This document shows positions 16,105-23,298 of a DNA stretch of 64,000 bases, in pieces. Below the pieces are notes generated by a model, which saw nothing but the letters and a program-made list of their open reading frames with translations, was not told the origin of the DNA and searched no databases. How positions within the stretch are numbered: the first letter of the stretch is position 1; every line of letters starts with the position of its first letter. This stretch comes from Microbacterium sp. EST19A (lineage in GTDB: Bacteria; Actinomycetota; Actinomycetes; Actinomycetales; Microbacteriaceae): positions 1,116,001-1,180,000 of the forward strand of contig NZ_JAHXYZ010000001.1 of the NCBI RefSeq assembly GCF_019969685.1. The letters run 5' to 3'. A program made the translations under genes and the position numbers.

Positions 16105-16524
16105 TCAGGCAGCCAGCCGTTCGCGCTCGCGCCTTTCGGGGATCAGCAGCAGCACGCCGAGCAGAAGGCTCACGCCCAGTGCGACCATCTCGCCGATCGC
16201 CGACTCGAGAGTCATGTGCTCGAGGTGCAGCGCGTGGTACAGGAAGTGCAGCGTTCCGAACACCGTCCAGGCGATGCCGAGCACCCGGAACACGGCCTGA
16301 TTCCGCCACAGCAGCCCGCCGATGCCGGCTGCGGCGAGCGCGAGGTACATCGCGCCGACGTCACGGATGAGGTGCTCGTTGAAGCGGCCGTCGACCGAGA
16401 CCCACGAGCCCAGCACGCCGGGGAACGAGTCGTAGAAGCTCTGCGGTGCGGAGTACGCCCATCCGCCGACGAAGAGGCCCAGCACGGCGGAGAACGCGAG
16501 GGCGAAGATGTGGAGTCGTCTCAT
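16105..16524 (-). CDS. Small four-helix membrane protein
   Basis: A 139-residue protein with four hydrophobic segments (HIFALAFSAVLGLFVGGWAYS, AMYLALAAAGIGGLLW, VFRVLGIAWTVFGTLHFLYHAL, MVALGVSLLLGVLLLIP) and a conserved-looking RDVGAMYLAL start to the second helix. It resembles small DUF4345-like membrane proteins, but I cannot assign the family with confidence. The adjacent tiny membrane gene lies 36 bp upstream on the same strand. Confidence 0.6.
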   Translation of the reverse strand: MRRLHIFALAFSAVLGLFVGGWAYSAPQSFYDSFPGVLGSWVSVDGRFNEHLIRDVGAMYLALAAAGIGGLLWRNQAVFRVLGIAWTVFGTLHFLYHALHLEHMTLESAIGEMVALGVSLLLGVLLLIPERRERERLAA

Positions 16525-16560
16525 ACCCTCTACGACGACGCAGGGCGGGTGAGTGTGAGG

Positions 16561-16737
16561 TCAGTCGTCCGAGCGGCTGAACACGCTCCGCAGCAGGAAG
16601 AACACGCCGACGGCGACGACCAGCACGATCGCGAGCTTGACGACGAACCAGAGCACCGAGAACAGCGCGCTGACGATCCACCACGCGAGCACGACGGCGA
16701 CGATCACGCCGATGATGGTCCAGATGTTCTTCGTCAT
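16561..16737 (-). CDS. 58-residue membrane protein
   Basis: A short open frame starting MTKNIWTIIGVIVAVVLAWW and ending FLLRSVFSRSDD. Two hydrophobic segments (residues ~7-30 and ~31-50) occupy almost the whole chain. Its codon use matches neighbouring genes, and it lies upstream of another small membrane gene on the same strand. Small two-helix proteins of this kind (DUF4175- or hydrophobin-like) are common in actinobacteria; function unknown. Confidence 0.6.
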   Translation of the reverse strand: MTKNIWTIIGVIVAVVLAWWIVSALFSVLWFVVKLAIVLVVAVGVFFLLRSVFSRSDD

Positions 16738-16913
16738 GAGGACAGCCTACGGATTTCCAGCCCCCGGCACCTCACACGTGCAGCAGGTCCTCCGCCGCAG
16801 CATCCGCCCATTCGGGGACGACGACCCGGATTTCCGCCGAGGCGTCACAGTTCCGGGGGCTGCGTCGTCAGTACTGATGGGCGCGACCGCGCCCGGAGAG
16901 AAGGAGAGACGAC

Positions 16914-17363
16914 GTGTCCCACGTGAATATCGGCAAGATCTATTCGGCCCCGTACCAGGCGATGCTGGAGTTCGCCGCGAAGGCCGCAGAGGCAGGCGTG
17001 GATGCCGGGCTGTCGCCGCTGCTCGTCGAACTGGTCAAGGTGCGCGCCTCGCAGCTCAACGGCTGCGCGTTCTGTCTGCGGATGCACGCCGCCGATGCGG
17101 TCAAGAACGGCGAGACGGCCGACCGGCTCGCGGTGCTCGCCGGGTGGTGGGAGTCGCAGTACTTCTCCCCCGAGGAGCAGGCGGCCCTGCAGATCGCAGA
17201 GCGGGTGACGCTCATCGGCGATCACGGCCGGCTGCATGATCGTGGAGTCGATGTCGACGGCATCCTGACCGAGAAGCAGATCGCGGCCGTGACATGGCTG
17301 ACCGTCGTGATCAACAGCTGGAACCGCATCGCGATCACCAGCCACTACCCCGTGGCACCCTGA
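16914..17363 (+). CDS. Carboxymuconolactone decarboxylase family (AhpD-like) protein
   Basis: A 149-residue helical protein starting at GTG 16914 after GGAGAGAAGGAGAG. The motif E-L-V-K-V-R-A-S-Q-L-N-G-C-A-F-C-L-R-M-H contains the AhpD-type CxxC followed by His three residues on, used as a thiol disulfide centre in alkylhydroperoxidase-like proteins. The end, WLTVVINSWNRIAITSHYP, is also typical. It probably reduces peroxides or disulfides. Its 3' end overlaps the convergent rhodanese gene by 19 bp. Confidence 0.88.
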   Translation: MSHVNIGKIYSAPYQAMLEFAAKAAEAGVDAGLSPLLVELVKVRASQLNGCAFCLRMHAADAVKNGETADRLAVLAGWWESQYFSPEEQAALQIAERVTLIGDHGRLHDRGVDVDGILTEKQIAAVTWLTVVINSWNRIAITSHYPVAP

Positions 17364-17716
17364 TCTCGGCCGGGCGGGGACCCGTCCTCTGCGATCAGCG
17401 CGCCCCCGGCGGCCCGCCAGTCGATGAGTCCCCCGCCCAGGTTCACCGCATCGAACCCGTGCTCGGTGAGCAGGTTCGCGGCACCGCTCGAGAGCAGGCC
17501 GCCGGTGCAGAAGGCGATCAGCAGACGATCCTCGGGAAGCTCCGCTGCGCGTCGTTCGAGTTCGCCGAGCGGAATGTGGACCGCCTGGGGGACGTGCTGG
17601 CGCCGCCATTCCTGTTCGCGCCTCACGTCGACGACGACCGCGCCGTCGGCGATGAGGTCGATCGCCTCGATGGCGGTCACCGTGCGCGGTCGCCGGAAGA
17701 AGTGCCGAACGGTCAT
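17345..17716 (-). CDS. Rhodanese-like domain protein
   Basis: A 123-residue single rhodanese domain (IEAIDLIADGAVVVDVRREQEWRRQHVPQAVHIPL, then AFCTGGLLSSGAANLL). The active-site Cys is present, but the loop reads CTGGLLS, so the Arg usual at CxxGxR is replaced by Leu; sulfurtransferase activity is uncertain. The ATG overlaps the stop of the preceding membrane gene by 4 bases (ATGA). Last gene of a MarR-preceded operon; its 3' end overlaps the convergent AhpD-like gene. Confidence 0.87.
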   Translation of the reverse strand: MTVRHFFRRPRTVTAIEAIDLIADGAVVVDVRREQEWRRQHVPQAVHIPLGELERRAAELPEDRLLIAFCTGGLLSSGAANLLTEHGFDAVNLGGGLIDWRAAGGALIAEDGSPPGRDQGATG

Positions 17717-17976
17717 CGGCGCGCTTCCTTCCGCACGTTGATCAGGGTGAACACACCGCCGAGCGCCGGGATGAGGGCCATCAGTCGCGTGCGCAGCATC
17801 AGCCCTCGACCGAGCAGCGCGATGACCGCGACGGCGAGGTAGAGCGCACCGTGCAGCGGGCCGAGAACCGACGCGACACCGTCGACATGCACGGTGGCGA
17901 GGTTGATCAGCAGCACGGCGATGCTGAGCAGCTCGAGCACGGACAGCACCTCGAGAGTGCGCAGCAGCGGCCTCAT
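17713..17976 (-). CDS. Small membrane protein (DUF3817-like)
   Basis: An 87-residue protein with three hydrophobic helices. The LGPLHGALYLAVAVIALL segment with its HG pair resembles DUF3817 integral membrane proteins, whose function is unknown. It overlaps both neighbours by 4 bases, so it is translationally coupled within the operon DUF2269-like, DUF3817-like, rhodanese. Confidence 0.65.
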   Translation of the reverse strand: MRPLLRTLEVLSVLELLSIAVLLINLATVHVDGVASVLGPLHGALYLAVAVIALLGRGLMLRTRLMALIPALGGVFTLINVRKEARR

Positions 17977-18416
17977 TCGGCACCCGGCCGGACGATCATG
18001 AGCACGACGACGACCGCCCACAGCAGGTTGAACACGCCCGTGAGCACCCGCAGGACCCGCGCACCCTGCGGGTCGAGGGTTTCGGCGAGGGCGTCGCGCT
18101 GCGCGGGAACGATCCGCAGGGCGAGCAGGCCGCCGGCCACGGCGGTGAGCACCATGGCGATCGTGATCCAGATCTCGCCGAGGCGGCCTTGCACCGCGGC
18201 GAGTCCGAGCCCGACGAGCGGGACGACCAGGGCGAGGATGCCGTAGGTGCGGGTGATGCGGTGCAGAACACGGGCGACGAGGAGGCCGCCGGATTCCGTC
18301 GTCGCACCTGCCGCAGCCTGCAGTGCGAACCTCGGGAAGAGGCTGGTCGTCACGGCCACGGGACCGATGAAGAGGATGCCGGCGAGCACGTGCACGGCCA
18401 GGAGGATGTCTTCCAT
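17973..18416 (-). CDS. DUF2269-like membrane protein
   Basis: A 147-residue protein with four helices. The start ILLAVHVLAGILFIGPVAVTTSLFPRFAL and the RITRTYGILALVVPLVGLGLAAVQG segment resemble DUF2269/YozB-type membrane proteins that carry a conserved His in helix one. It is the first gene of an operon behind a perfect palindrome that overlaps its ribosome site (AAAGG), so repression by the MarR-type regulator encoded just upstream is likely. Confidence 0.7.
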   Translation of the reverse strand: MEDILLAVHVLAGILFIGPVAVTTSLFPRFALQAAAGATTESGGLLVARVLHRITRTYGILALVVPLVGLGLAAVQGRLGEIWITIAMVLTAVAGGLLALRIVPAQRDALAETLDPQGARVLRVLTGVFNLLWAVVVVLMIVRPGAE

Positions 18417-18417
18417 A

Positions 18418-18436
18418 CCTTTAGTCTAACTAAAGG
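18418..18436. promoter_or_regulatory. MarR-type operator overlapping the ribosome site of the membrane operon
   Basis: Perfect inverted repeat CCTTTAGT-CTA-ACTAAAGG between the MarR-family gene stop (18437) and the start at 18416. The TTAG..CTAA core and size fit MarR-family operators. The right arm supplies the AAAGG ribosome site, so binding, or RNA pairing, could affect translation as well. Confidence 0.7.
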
Positions 18437-18856
18437 TCAGTCCTGCGTGCCGAACACCTCCGCCACGTGCGCGCGCAGCGCCTCGGTCAGCCCCGGGTGC
18501 GCAGACGAGAAGCGGTCATCGACCTCGGCGAGCCGCGTCGCCGCCTGCGCCAGGAGCTGCTCCCCCGCGGGCGTCACCTGCAGGCGGGATGCCGCCCCCG
18601 CTCGAGCCGTGGCATCCTCCACGAGCCCCTCCTGCTTCAGGCCCGCGACCGCGACGTGCGCACTGGGCGCGGTGATGCGAGACCGCCGGGCGAGTTCACT
18701 GAACGAGATCCCCGGCATCCCTCGGATGTGACCGAGCAGCGCGTACGTACGGGACGTCAGCCCCAGCGGTTTCAGCGCCTCGGCGAACGCCTCCTGCCAC
18801 ACGCCGACGACGGTCAGCAGCGCGACCGTCGGACTGAACGGCGGAGTCTCGGGCAT
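18437..18856 (-). CDS. MarR-family transcriptional regulator
   Basis: A 139-residue winged-helix regulator. FSELARRSRITAPSAHVAVAGLKQEGLVED is the recognition region and SRLQVTPAGEQLL the wing; helical ends form the dimer. MarR proteins usually repress nearby genes and release on binding phenolic ligands or on oxidation, but this one has no cysteine. It is directly upstream of the membrane/rhodanese operon with a perfect palindrome between them, which makes it the best candidate repressor of that operon. Confidence 0.88.
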   Translation of the reverse strand: MPETPPFSPTVALLTVVGVWQEAFAEALKPLGLTSRTYALLGHIRGMPGISFSELARRSRITAPSAHVAVAGLKQEGLVEDATARAGAASRLQVTPAGEQLLAQAATRLAEVDDRFSSAHPGLTEALRAHVAEVFGTQD

Positions 18857-18865
18857 CTGATCAGG

Positions 18866-19663
18866 CTACTCGTCGGGCGCGTTCGGGCCGGAGACCGCAC
18901 CCACGACGACGCGTTCGGAGAGCATCTGCAGGAGCCCGTGGAGGTCACCCGCGGCGGCGAGGAGAGCGACGCTCCGGCGGGTCAGGTCGGCGAGCCGGTC
19001 CGCGAGGATGCGCTGCGCATCGGCGGTCAGCGCCTGCCCGCGCAGCTGCTCGAGGATGCGGGCGATCGGCGGGATGCCGTAACCGCCGGCACGCAGCGCC
19101 GCCACGACGCGCGCCTCGGTGATCGCCCTGGCGCCGTAAGTGCGCGACGCGGATGCGACGGAGCGGAGCGGGTGGATGAGTCCCTCACGCTCCCAGTGGC
19201 GGAGGGCCGATGCGCGGACGTCGAGCGCCTGGGCGAGTTCGGCGATCGTCATCGCGTCCTCGTCCGCGAAGACGTCGGCCGACTCACCGACGGCGGCATC
19301 CAGGCCGCGGAGCGCCTCCTTCACGCGAGATCGCTCGCGGGCCAGAGCGGCGTGGAGCTCGTCGATCCGCTCCGCGGCGTCATCGACGGTGCTGTCGATC
19401 AGCGTCGGCATCAGGCGCCTCGCGGGTACGGGCCCGATGGCGGACGCGAGGCTCCGGTAGGCGCGCGCGGCGACGAGGTGCTGCTCGCCGTAGCGTCGGT
19501 ACCCGTTCGCGGCGCGCTCGGCGGGCGGGATGATGCCCAGTCGTTCGAGATCGCGCACCTGCTGCGTCGAGTAGCCGACGAGACGGCCCAACCCGACCGT
19601 GGTCAGGAGGCTGACTTGAGGGTTATGCGTCATCATCACCCGTCTCTTCGCTGACAAGTCCAC
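18866..19663 (-). CDS. Regulator with two tandem MerR-type DNA-binding domains
   Basis: Up to 265 residues. An N-terminal MerR-like domain (VGLGRLVGYSTQQVRDLERLGIIPPAERAANGYRRYGEQHL, residues ~22-75) is followed by a helical linker. A second MerR-like domain follows (TIAELAQALDVRASALRHWEREGLIHPLRS, then YGARAITEARVVAALRAGGY, residues ~138-205). One chain therefore carries the parts normally supplied by a dimer. Met10 or Met11 (19636/19633) are alternative starts. It diverges from the DUF6194 gene across less than 60 bp. Confidence 0.8.
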   Translation of the reverse strand: MDLSAKRRVMMTHNPQVSLLTTVGLGRLVGYSTQQVRDLERLGIIPPAERAANGYRRYGEQHLVAARAYRSLASAIGPVPARRLMPTLIDSTVDDAAERIDELHAALARERSRVKEALRGLDAAVGESADVFADEDAMTIAELAQALDVRASALRHWEREGLIHPLRSVASASRTYGARAITEARVVAALRAGGYGIPPIARILEQLRGQALTADAQRILADRLADLTRRSVALLAAAGDLHGLLQMLSERVVVGAVSGPNAPDE

Positions 19664-19691
19664 ATAAGCACTTCAACTCGATCATTGAATC

Positions 19692-20132
19692 ATGGACATG
19701 CAGCAGATCATCAAAGCCATCCGAGAGCTCGACGGCGCCCTCGTCGTCGCCCCCGAAATCGGCAGCGCGTTCCCGGAACTCTCGTGGGGCGATGCGTACT
19801 TCTATCACGCACCCGACGGACGGATGCCGGAGCGCACCCAGCCCTACGGAACGATCATCACGAAGGACTACCCCGACGACGCATCGTCGGAGCTCGATGC
19901 CCCGGATCGGTTCCGCGTGAACATCCACGTCGGTCAGGAGCGCGCCGACGCCCTCGTCACGACGGAAGCCGACGCGGTGCAGACGGACGTGTTCCGACGG
20001 CATCCGCTCTACGGTGCGGCGGGATGGGTCAGCATCATCAACCCGGGTGACGAGACGGCGGATGCCGTGCTCGCCCTGCTGCGCGACGCGCACGAGGCCG
20101 CGCGAGCCCGTGCCGCCCGCCGGGCGCGGTGA
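19692..20132 (+). CDS. DUF6194 family protein
   Basis: A 146-residue soluble protein. The sequence IIKAIRELDGALVVAPEIGSAFPELSWGDAYFYHAPDG, then FRVNIHVGQE and a late GWVSIINPG segment match the DUF6194 family of actinobacteria; function unknown. No good ribosome site precedes the ATG, so the message may be leaderless. The next gene starts 7 bp downstream and should be co-transcribed; the double-MerR regulator diverging from it is a likely controller. Confidence 0.75.
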   Translation: MDMQQIIKAIRELDGALVVAPEIGSAFPELSWGDAYFYHAPDGRMPERTQPYGTIITKDYPDDASSELDAPDRFRVNIHVGQERADALVTTEADAVQTDVFRRHPLYGAAGWVSIINPGDETADAVLALLRDAHEAARARAARRAR

Positions 20133-20139
20133 GCGCCTC

Positions 20140-20679
20140 ATGACCGGTTCGCCGCAGTCGCTGAGCGAGACGGAGCGTCGCATCGTCGCCGCATGGGCAG
20201 CCGACTGCGCCGAGCACGTGCTGCCACTGTTCGAGGCGGAGGCTCCAGACGACGATCGCGCCCGCGACGCCATCGACCGCGCGCGGGCCTTCGCACGCGG
20301 TGAGCTGACCGCTGCCGGCGAGATCCGGCGCCGCTTCGTCGCAGGTCGATCGGCCGCGAGTGCGCACACCCCGGCGGGCAGGGCCGCGGCCCGCGCCGCC
20401 GCCCAAGCCGCCGGCGTCGCGCACATGGGCGCGCACGCGCTGGGGGCGGCCGCATACGCGGCGACGGCTGTCGGACTCGCGCGGCCGGATGCGCCCGACG
20501 CCCTCGGGACGGAGGTGCGCTGGCAGCTCGAGCGCCTCACGCCGGAGGCGGCGGCCGCGCTCCGCACGCTGCCGCTGCTCGGCGTGGACACCGCTGGTCC
20601 CCTCGGCCCGGGGCTCCTGACCTCCGGCACCCTCGCCACCGTCATCCGCCGGATACAGGCCCACCTGGTGCAGGATTGA
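20140..20679 (+). CDS. Imm5-like putative immunity protein
   Basis: A 179-residue, Ala-rich, almost all-helical protein. The pattern WAADCAEHVLPLFEAEAPDDDRARDAIDRARAFARGE followed by IRRRFVAGRSAASAH and an AGVAHMGAHALGAAAYA helix matches the Imm-5 immunity family found with polymorphic toxins. No toxin gene is adjacent, so it is either an orphan immunity gene or a member with another role. It follows the DUF6194 gene by 7 bp and ends at a repeat-containing convergent junction. Confidence 0.75.
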   Translation: MTGSPQSLSETERRIVAAWAADCAEHVLPLFEAEAPDDDRARDAIDRARAFARGELTAAGEIRRRFVAGRSAASAHTPAGRAAARAAAQAAGVAHMGAHALGAAAYAATAVGLARPDAPDALGTEVRWQLERLTPEAAAALRTLPLLGVDTAGPLGPGLLTSGTLATVIRRIQAHLVQD

Positions 20680-20682
20680 CGG

Positions 20683-20741
20683 CTCCGGTCGCAGAAGGGG
20701 CCGCCCGTCGACGCCGCGAGCGGCCGTCATCGCGACCGGAG
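20683..20741. repeat. Inverted pair of the CTCCGGTCGC repeat family
   Basis: One 22-bp unit, CTCCGGTCGC-N6-GGCCGC, lies at 20683-20704; its inverse lies at 20720-20741. Together they form a hairpin between convergent genes and match the three units at 16006-16095. The TGA of the minus-strand oxidoreductase (20727-20729) lies inside the second unit's variable centre, so the repeat supplies the gene's last codons and stop. Confidence 0.7.
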
Positions 20742-21950
20742 CCATGCCCCCGCGGCGGTCGGCCGAGCCTGGCCGTCCGCGAAGTACGCCGCGAGTTCCG
20801 TGCGCACCGGCGGCACGTCACGGGGGCTCCCGCCCGCGCGAAGCGACTCCGTGGCGGCGATCGCGGCGGCGACGGCATCCCGCGCGGCGACCGGCGACGT
20901 CTCCGTCATCCCGCCCTGCCGCACGAATCGCAGGAACTCGTCGACGAGCAGCCGATCGGCCCCACCGTGCAGCGCTCCCGCGGGAGGCTCGGGCACGACG
21001 TGCACCTCGTCGGGCTCGGCGAATCCTCCGTGCCGCCGGTTCCACACGTGCACGCGCGCCCCGCTCTCGTCTCCGACGTTCTCGAGGCGTCCCTCGGTGC
21101 CGATGACCGTGTAGCTCCGCCAGTAGTCGGGCGTGAAATGGCATTGCTGGTACGACGCGAGCACGCCGCTCGCGAGCACCATGTTCATCTGCGAGATGTC
21201 CTCGACATCGATGATGGGGGCGAGCCCGGTCTGCGCGAGCGGCGGCCAGTTGTCGAGATCGAACCAGTCCGGCATCCGCTCCCCGGTGCGGTCGCGACGT
21301 TCGGTGACGGCGCCGTACACGCTGAGCGCGCCCATCGCGTGGACCCTGGTCGTGCGGGATCCGGCGAGCCAGTGGATCACGTCGAGGTCGTGCGCCCCCT
21401 TCTGCAGCAGCAGCCCGGTGGTGCGGCGCCGATCCGCGTGCCAGTCCTTGAAGTAGTAGTCGCCGCCGTTGCCGACGAAGTGCCGGCACCAGATCGCACG
21501 GACGTCGCCGATCGCGCCCTGCTGGATCAGCCGACGCATCAGCACGACCACGGGCATGTGCCGCATGTTGTGCCCGACGTACAGCCGGGCCCCGCCGCGA
21601 TACGCCGCTTCCAGGAGCGCATCGGCGTCAGCCAGAGTCGTCGCGAGCGGCTTCTCGCAGAACACCGCGATCCCGGCATCCAGGAGCGGCTCGGCCGCCA
21701 TCCGGTGACTGTCATCGGGTGTCAGGACGACCGCGGCATCCAGCCCGGAGGCGATGAAGGCGTCGCGGTCGCCCGTCACGACGGCGTCGGGCAGTGCCGT
21801 GGCGGCATCCGCACGCCCGCGTTCGCTGACGTCGAGCACGGCCGAGACGATCGCCCCTCTACCCGGACGATGGATGTCGCGCCAGAGGATCGAACGCAGG
21901 CCGAAGCCGACGATCCCGATCCGCAGATCGCGCGGCGACGGCTCGGTCAC
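20727..21950 (-). CDS. Gfo/Idh/MocA-family oxidoreductase
   Basis: A 407-residue NAD(P)-dependent dehydrogenase starting at GTG 21950, overlapping the fucosidase stop by 4 bases. The Rossmann motif is GIVGFGLRSILW, the EKP motif is VFCEKPLATT, and the substrate domain carries YFKDWHADRRRTTGLLLQKGAHDLDVIHWL with the catalytic KGAHDLD. It is the last gene of the fucosidase/transporter operon, so it probably oxidises or rearranges a released sugar. GH109 glycosidases share this fold, so NAD-dependent glycoside hydrolysis is a less likely alternative. Confidence 0.85.
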   Translation of the reverse strand: MTEPSPRDLRIGIVGFGLRSILWRDIHRPGRGAIVSAVLDVSERGRADAATALPDAVVTGDRDAFIASGLDAAVVLTPDDSHRMAAEPLLDAGIAVFCEKPLATTLADADALLEAAYRGGARLYVGHNMRHMPVVVLMRRLIQQGAIGDVRAIWCRHFVGNGGDYYFKDWHADRRRTTGLLLQKGAHDLDVIHWLAGSRTTRVHAMGALSVYGAVTERRDRTGERMPDWFDLDNWPPLAQTGLAPIIDVEDISQMNMVLASGVLASYQQCHFTPDYWRSYTVIGTEGRLENVGDESGARVHVWNRRHGGFAEPDEVHVVPEPPAGALHGGADRLLVDEFLRFVRQGGMTETSPVAARDAVAAAIAATESLRAGGSPRDVPPVRTELAAYFADGQARPTAAGAWLRSR

Positions 21951-23269
21951 CGGTCGCCGTCCTCCTCGCCCGCCAGCTCGATCGCGATCACGGTGTCGAC
22001 GGCGTCGGGCAGCGGGTAGGTGAACTGGGGGTTCTCGCCGAAGGAGACGAAGACGGTGTCGGGATACGGTTCGGTGAGCCAGAACGTCACGGGTTCGATC
22101 GTCTGCCCGGTCGTCAGCAGCCGCAGGGAGCGCACGGCCGCCTTGTCGACGCCGGTGAGCGCGAGCGGCCCGATGGGTCCCTCGAACACGTGCGCGTACA
22201 GGGTGTTCCCGCGTCGGGTGTAGTACCCCCATTCGGGCTTGGGGATGCCGGCGATCCCGGCGCCGTAGATGCTCTCGCCGTTGCGCTCCATCCAGTCGCC
22301 CACCTCGTGCAGCATCTGCACGGACTCCTCGGGGAACGAGCCGTCGGGTTGCGGGCCGACGTTCAGCAGCATGTTGCCGCCCTTGCTGACGATCTCGACG
22401 AGCTTCCGGACGATGGTCTGCGTCGGCTTGAACGCCGTGTCTCCGCGGAAGTATCCCCAGTTGTTGTTGTGGGTGAAGTTCGCCTCCCAGGGCACCGGCT
22501 CGCCCTTGACGTTGCGGATGCCCTCGGCCGGGATCAGCTGCTCCGGAGACACCCAGTCGCCGGCCCAGTCGCTCGGATCCTCTTCGACCAGCGAGCCGAA
22601 GCCGCCCCCGCTGGTCTCGAGCCGGTTGTTGATGAGGATCTCGGGCTGGTGACGACGGACCATCGCGAGCAGCTCGTCGGCCTTCCACGTCTCGCCGATC
22701 ATGGACCCGTACGAGAAGTCGAACCAGAGGATGTCGAGCTTCCCGTATCCCGACACCAGCTCCTCCACCTGCGCATGCATGTAGTCGAGGTACCGGGGGA
22801 AGTCGGGGCGGTGATCTGCCCAGGCGGGGTCGCCGCGATGCGGATGGTGCTCGTCCTCGTACGCCGGGTAGTCGGGGTGATGCCAGTCGAGCAGCGAGTA
22901 GTAGAGCCCGACCTTGATGCCGCGCGCCCGGAAGGCATCGAGGAACTCGCGCACCAGGTCGCGGCCGAAGCCGTTGTTCATCGACGTGTAGTCGGTGAGC
23001 TTCGAGTCGAACAGGCAGAAGCCCTCGTGGTGCTTGGCGACCATCACGGCGTACTTCATGCCGGCCTTCGCCGCGTCATCCGCCCATCTCTCCGGGTCGA
23101 AGTTCTGCGGCCGGAAGCCGTCGATCGCGGGCTGGTAGTCCTCGATGGACACGCGCTCCATCGACCGCCACCATGCTTCGTCCTGAATGACCGTGTAGCC
23201 GCCGAAGTGGATGAACAAGCCGAAGCGGTCCTCGCGGAACCAGGCGGAGCGGGCGAAGCGGTCGGTCAT
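21947..23269 (-). CDS. GH29 alpha-L-fucosidase
   Basis: A 440-residue GH29 enzyme without a signal peptide, so probably cytoplasmic, acting on imported oligosaccharides. WFREDRFGLFIHFGGYT opens the barrel, KYAVMVAKHHEGFCLFDS is the family's conserved His pair region, and the nucleophile Asp is in KLDILWFDFSYG. ATG 23269 has the ribosome site GAAGGG six bases upstream; the ATG at 23299 would overlap the permease stop and lacks spacing. GH29 releases alpha-linked L-fucose with retention. The acid/base residue is poorly conserved in the family and was not assigned. Confidence 0.9.
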   Translation of the reverse strand: MTDRFARSAWFREDRFGLFIHFGGYTVIQDEAWWRSMERVSIEDYQPAIDGFRPQNFDPERWADDAAKAGMKYAVMVAKHHEGFCLFDSKLTDYTSMNNGFGRDLVREFLDAFRARGIKVGLYYSLLDWHHPDYPAYEDEHHPHRGDPAWADHRPDFPRYLDYMHAQVEELVSGYGKLDILWFDFSYGSMIGETWKADELLAMVRRHQPEILINNRLETSGGGFGSLVEEDPSDWAGDWVSPEQLIPAEGIRNVKGEPVPWEANFTHNNNWGYFRGDTAFKPTQTIVRKLVEIVSKGGNMLLNVGPQPDGSFPEESVQMLHEVGDWMERNGESIYGAGIAGIPKPEWGYYTRRGNTLYAHVFEGPIGPLALTGVDKAAVRSLRLLTTGQTIEPVTFWLTEPYPDTVFVSFGENPQFTYPLPDAVDTVIAIELAGEEDGDR

Positions 23270-23298
23270 GCGGTGCCCTTCGATCGCAGGAGAGGCCA

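Noticed and set aside
20727..21950. GH109-type NAD-dependent glycosidase
   Set aside because: The attractive blood-group context is not enough; the visible motifs are those of ordinary Gfo/Idh/MocA dehydrogenases.
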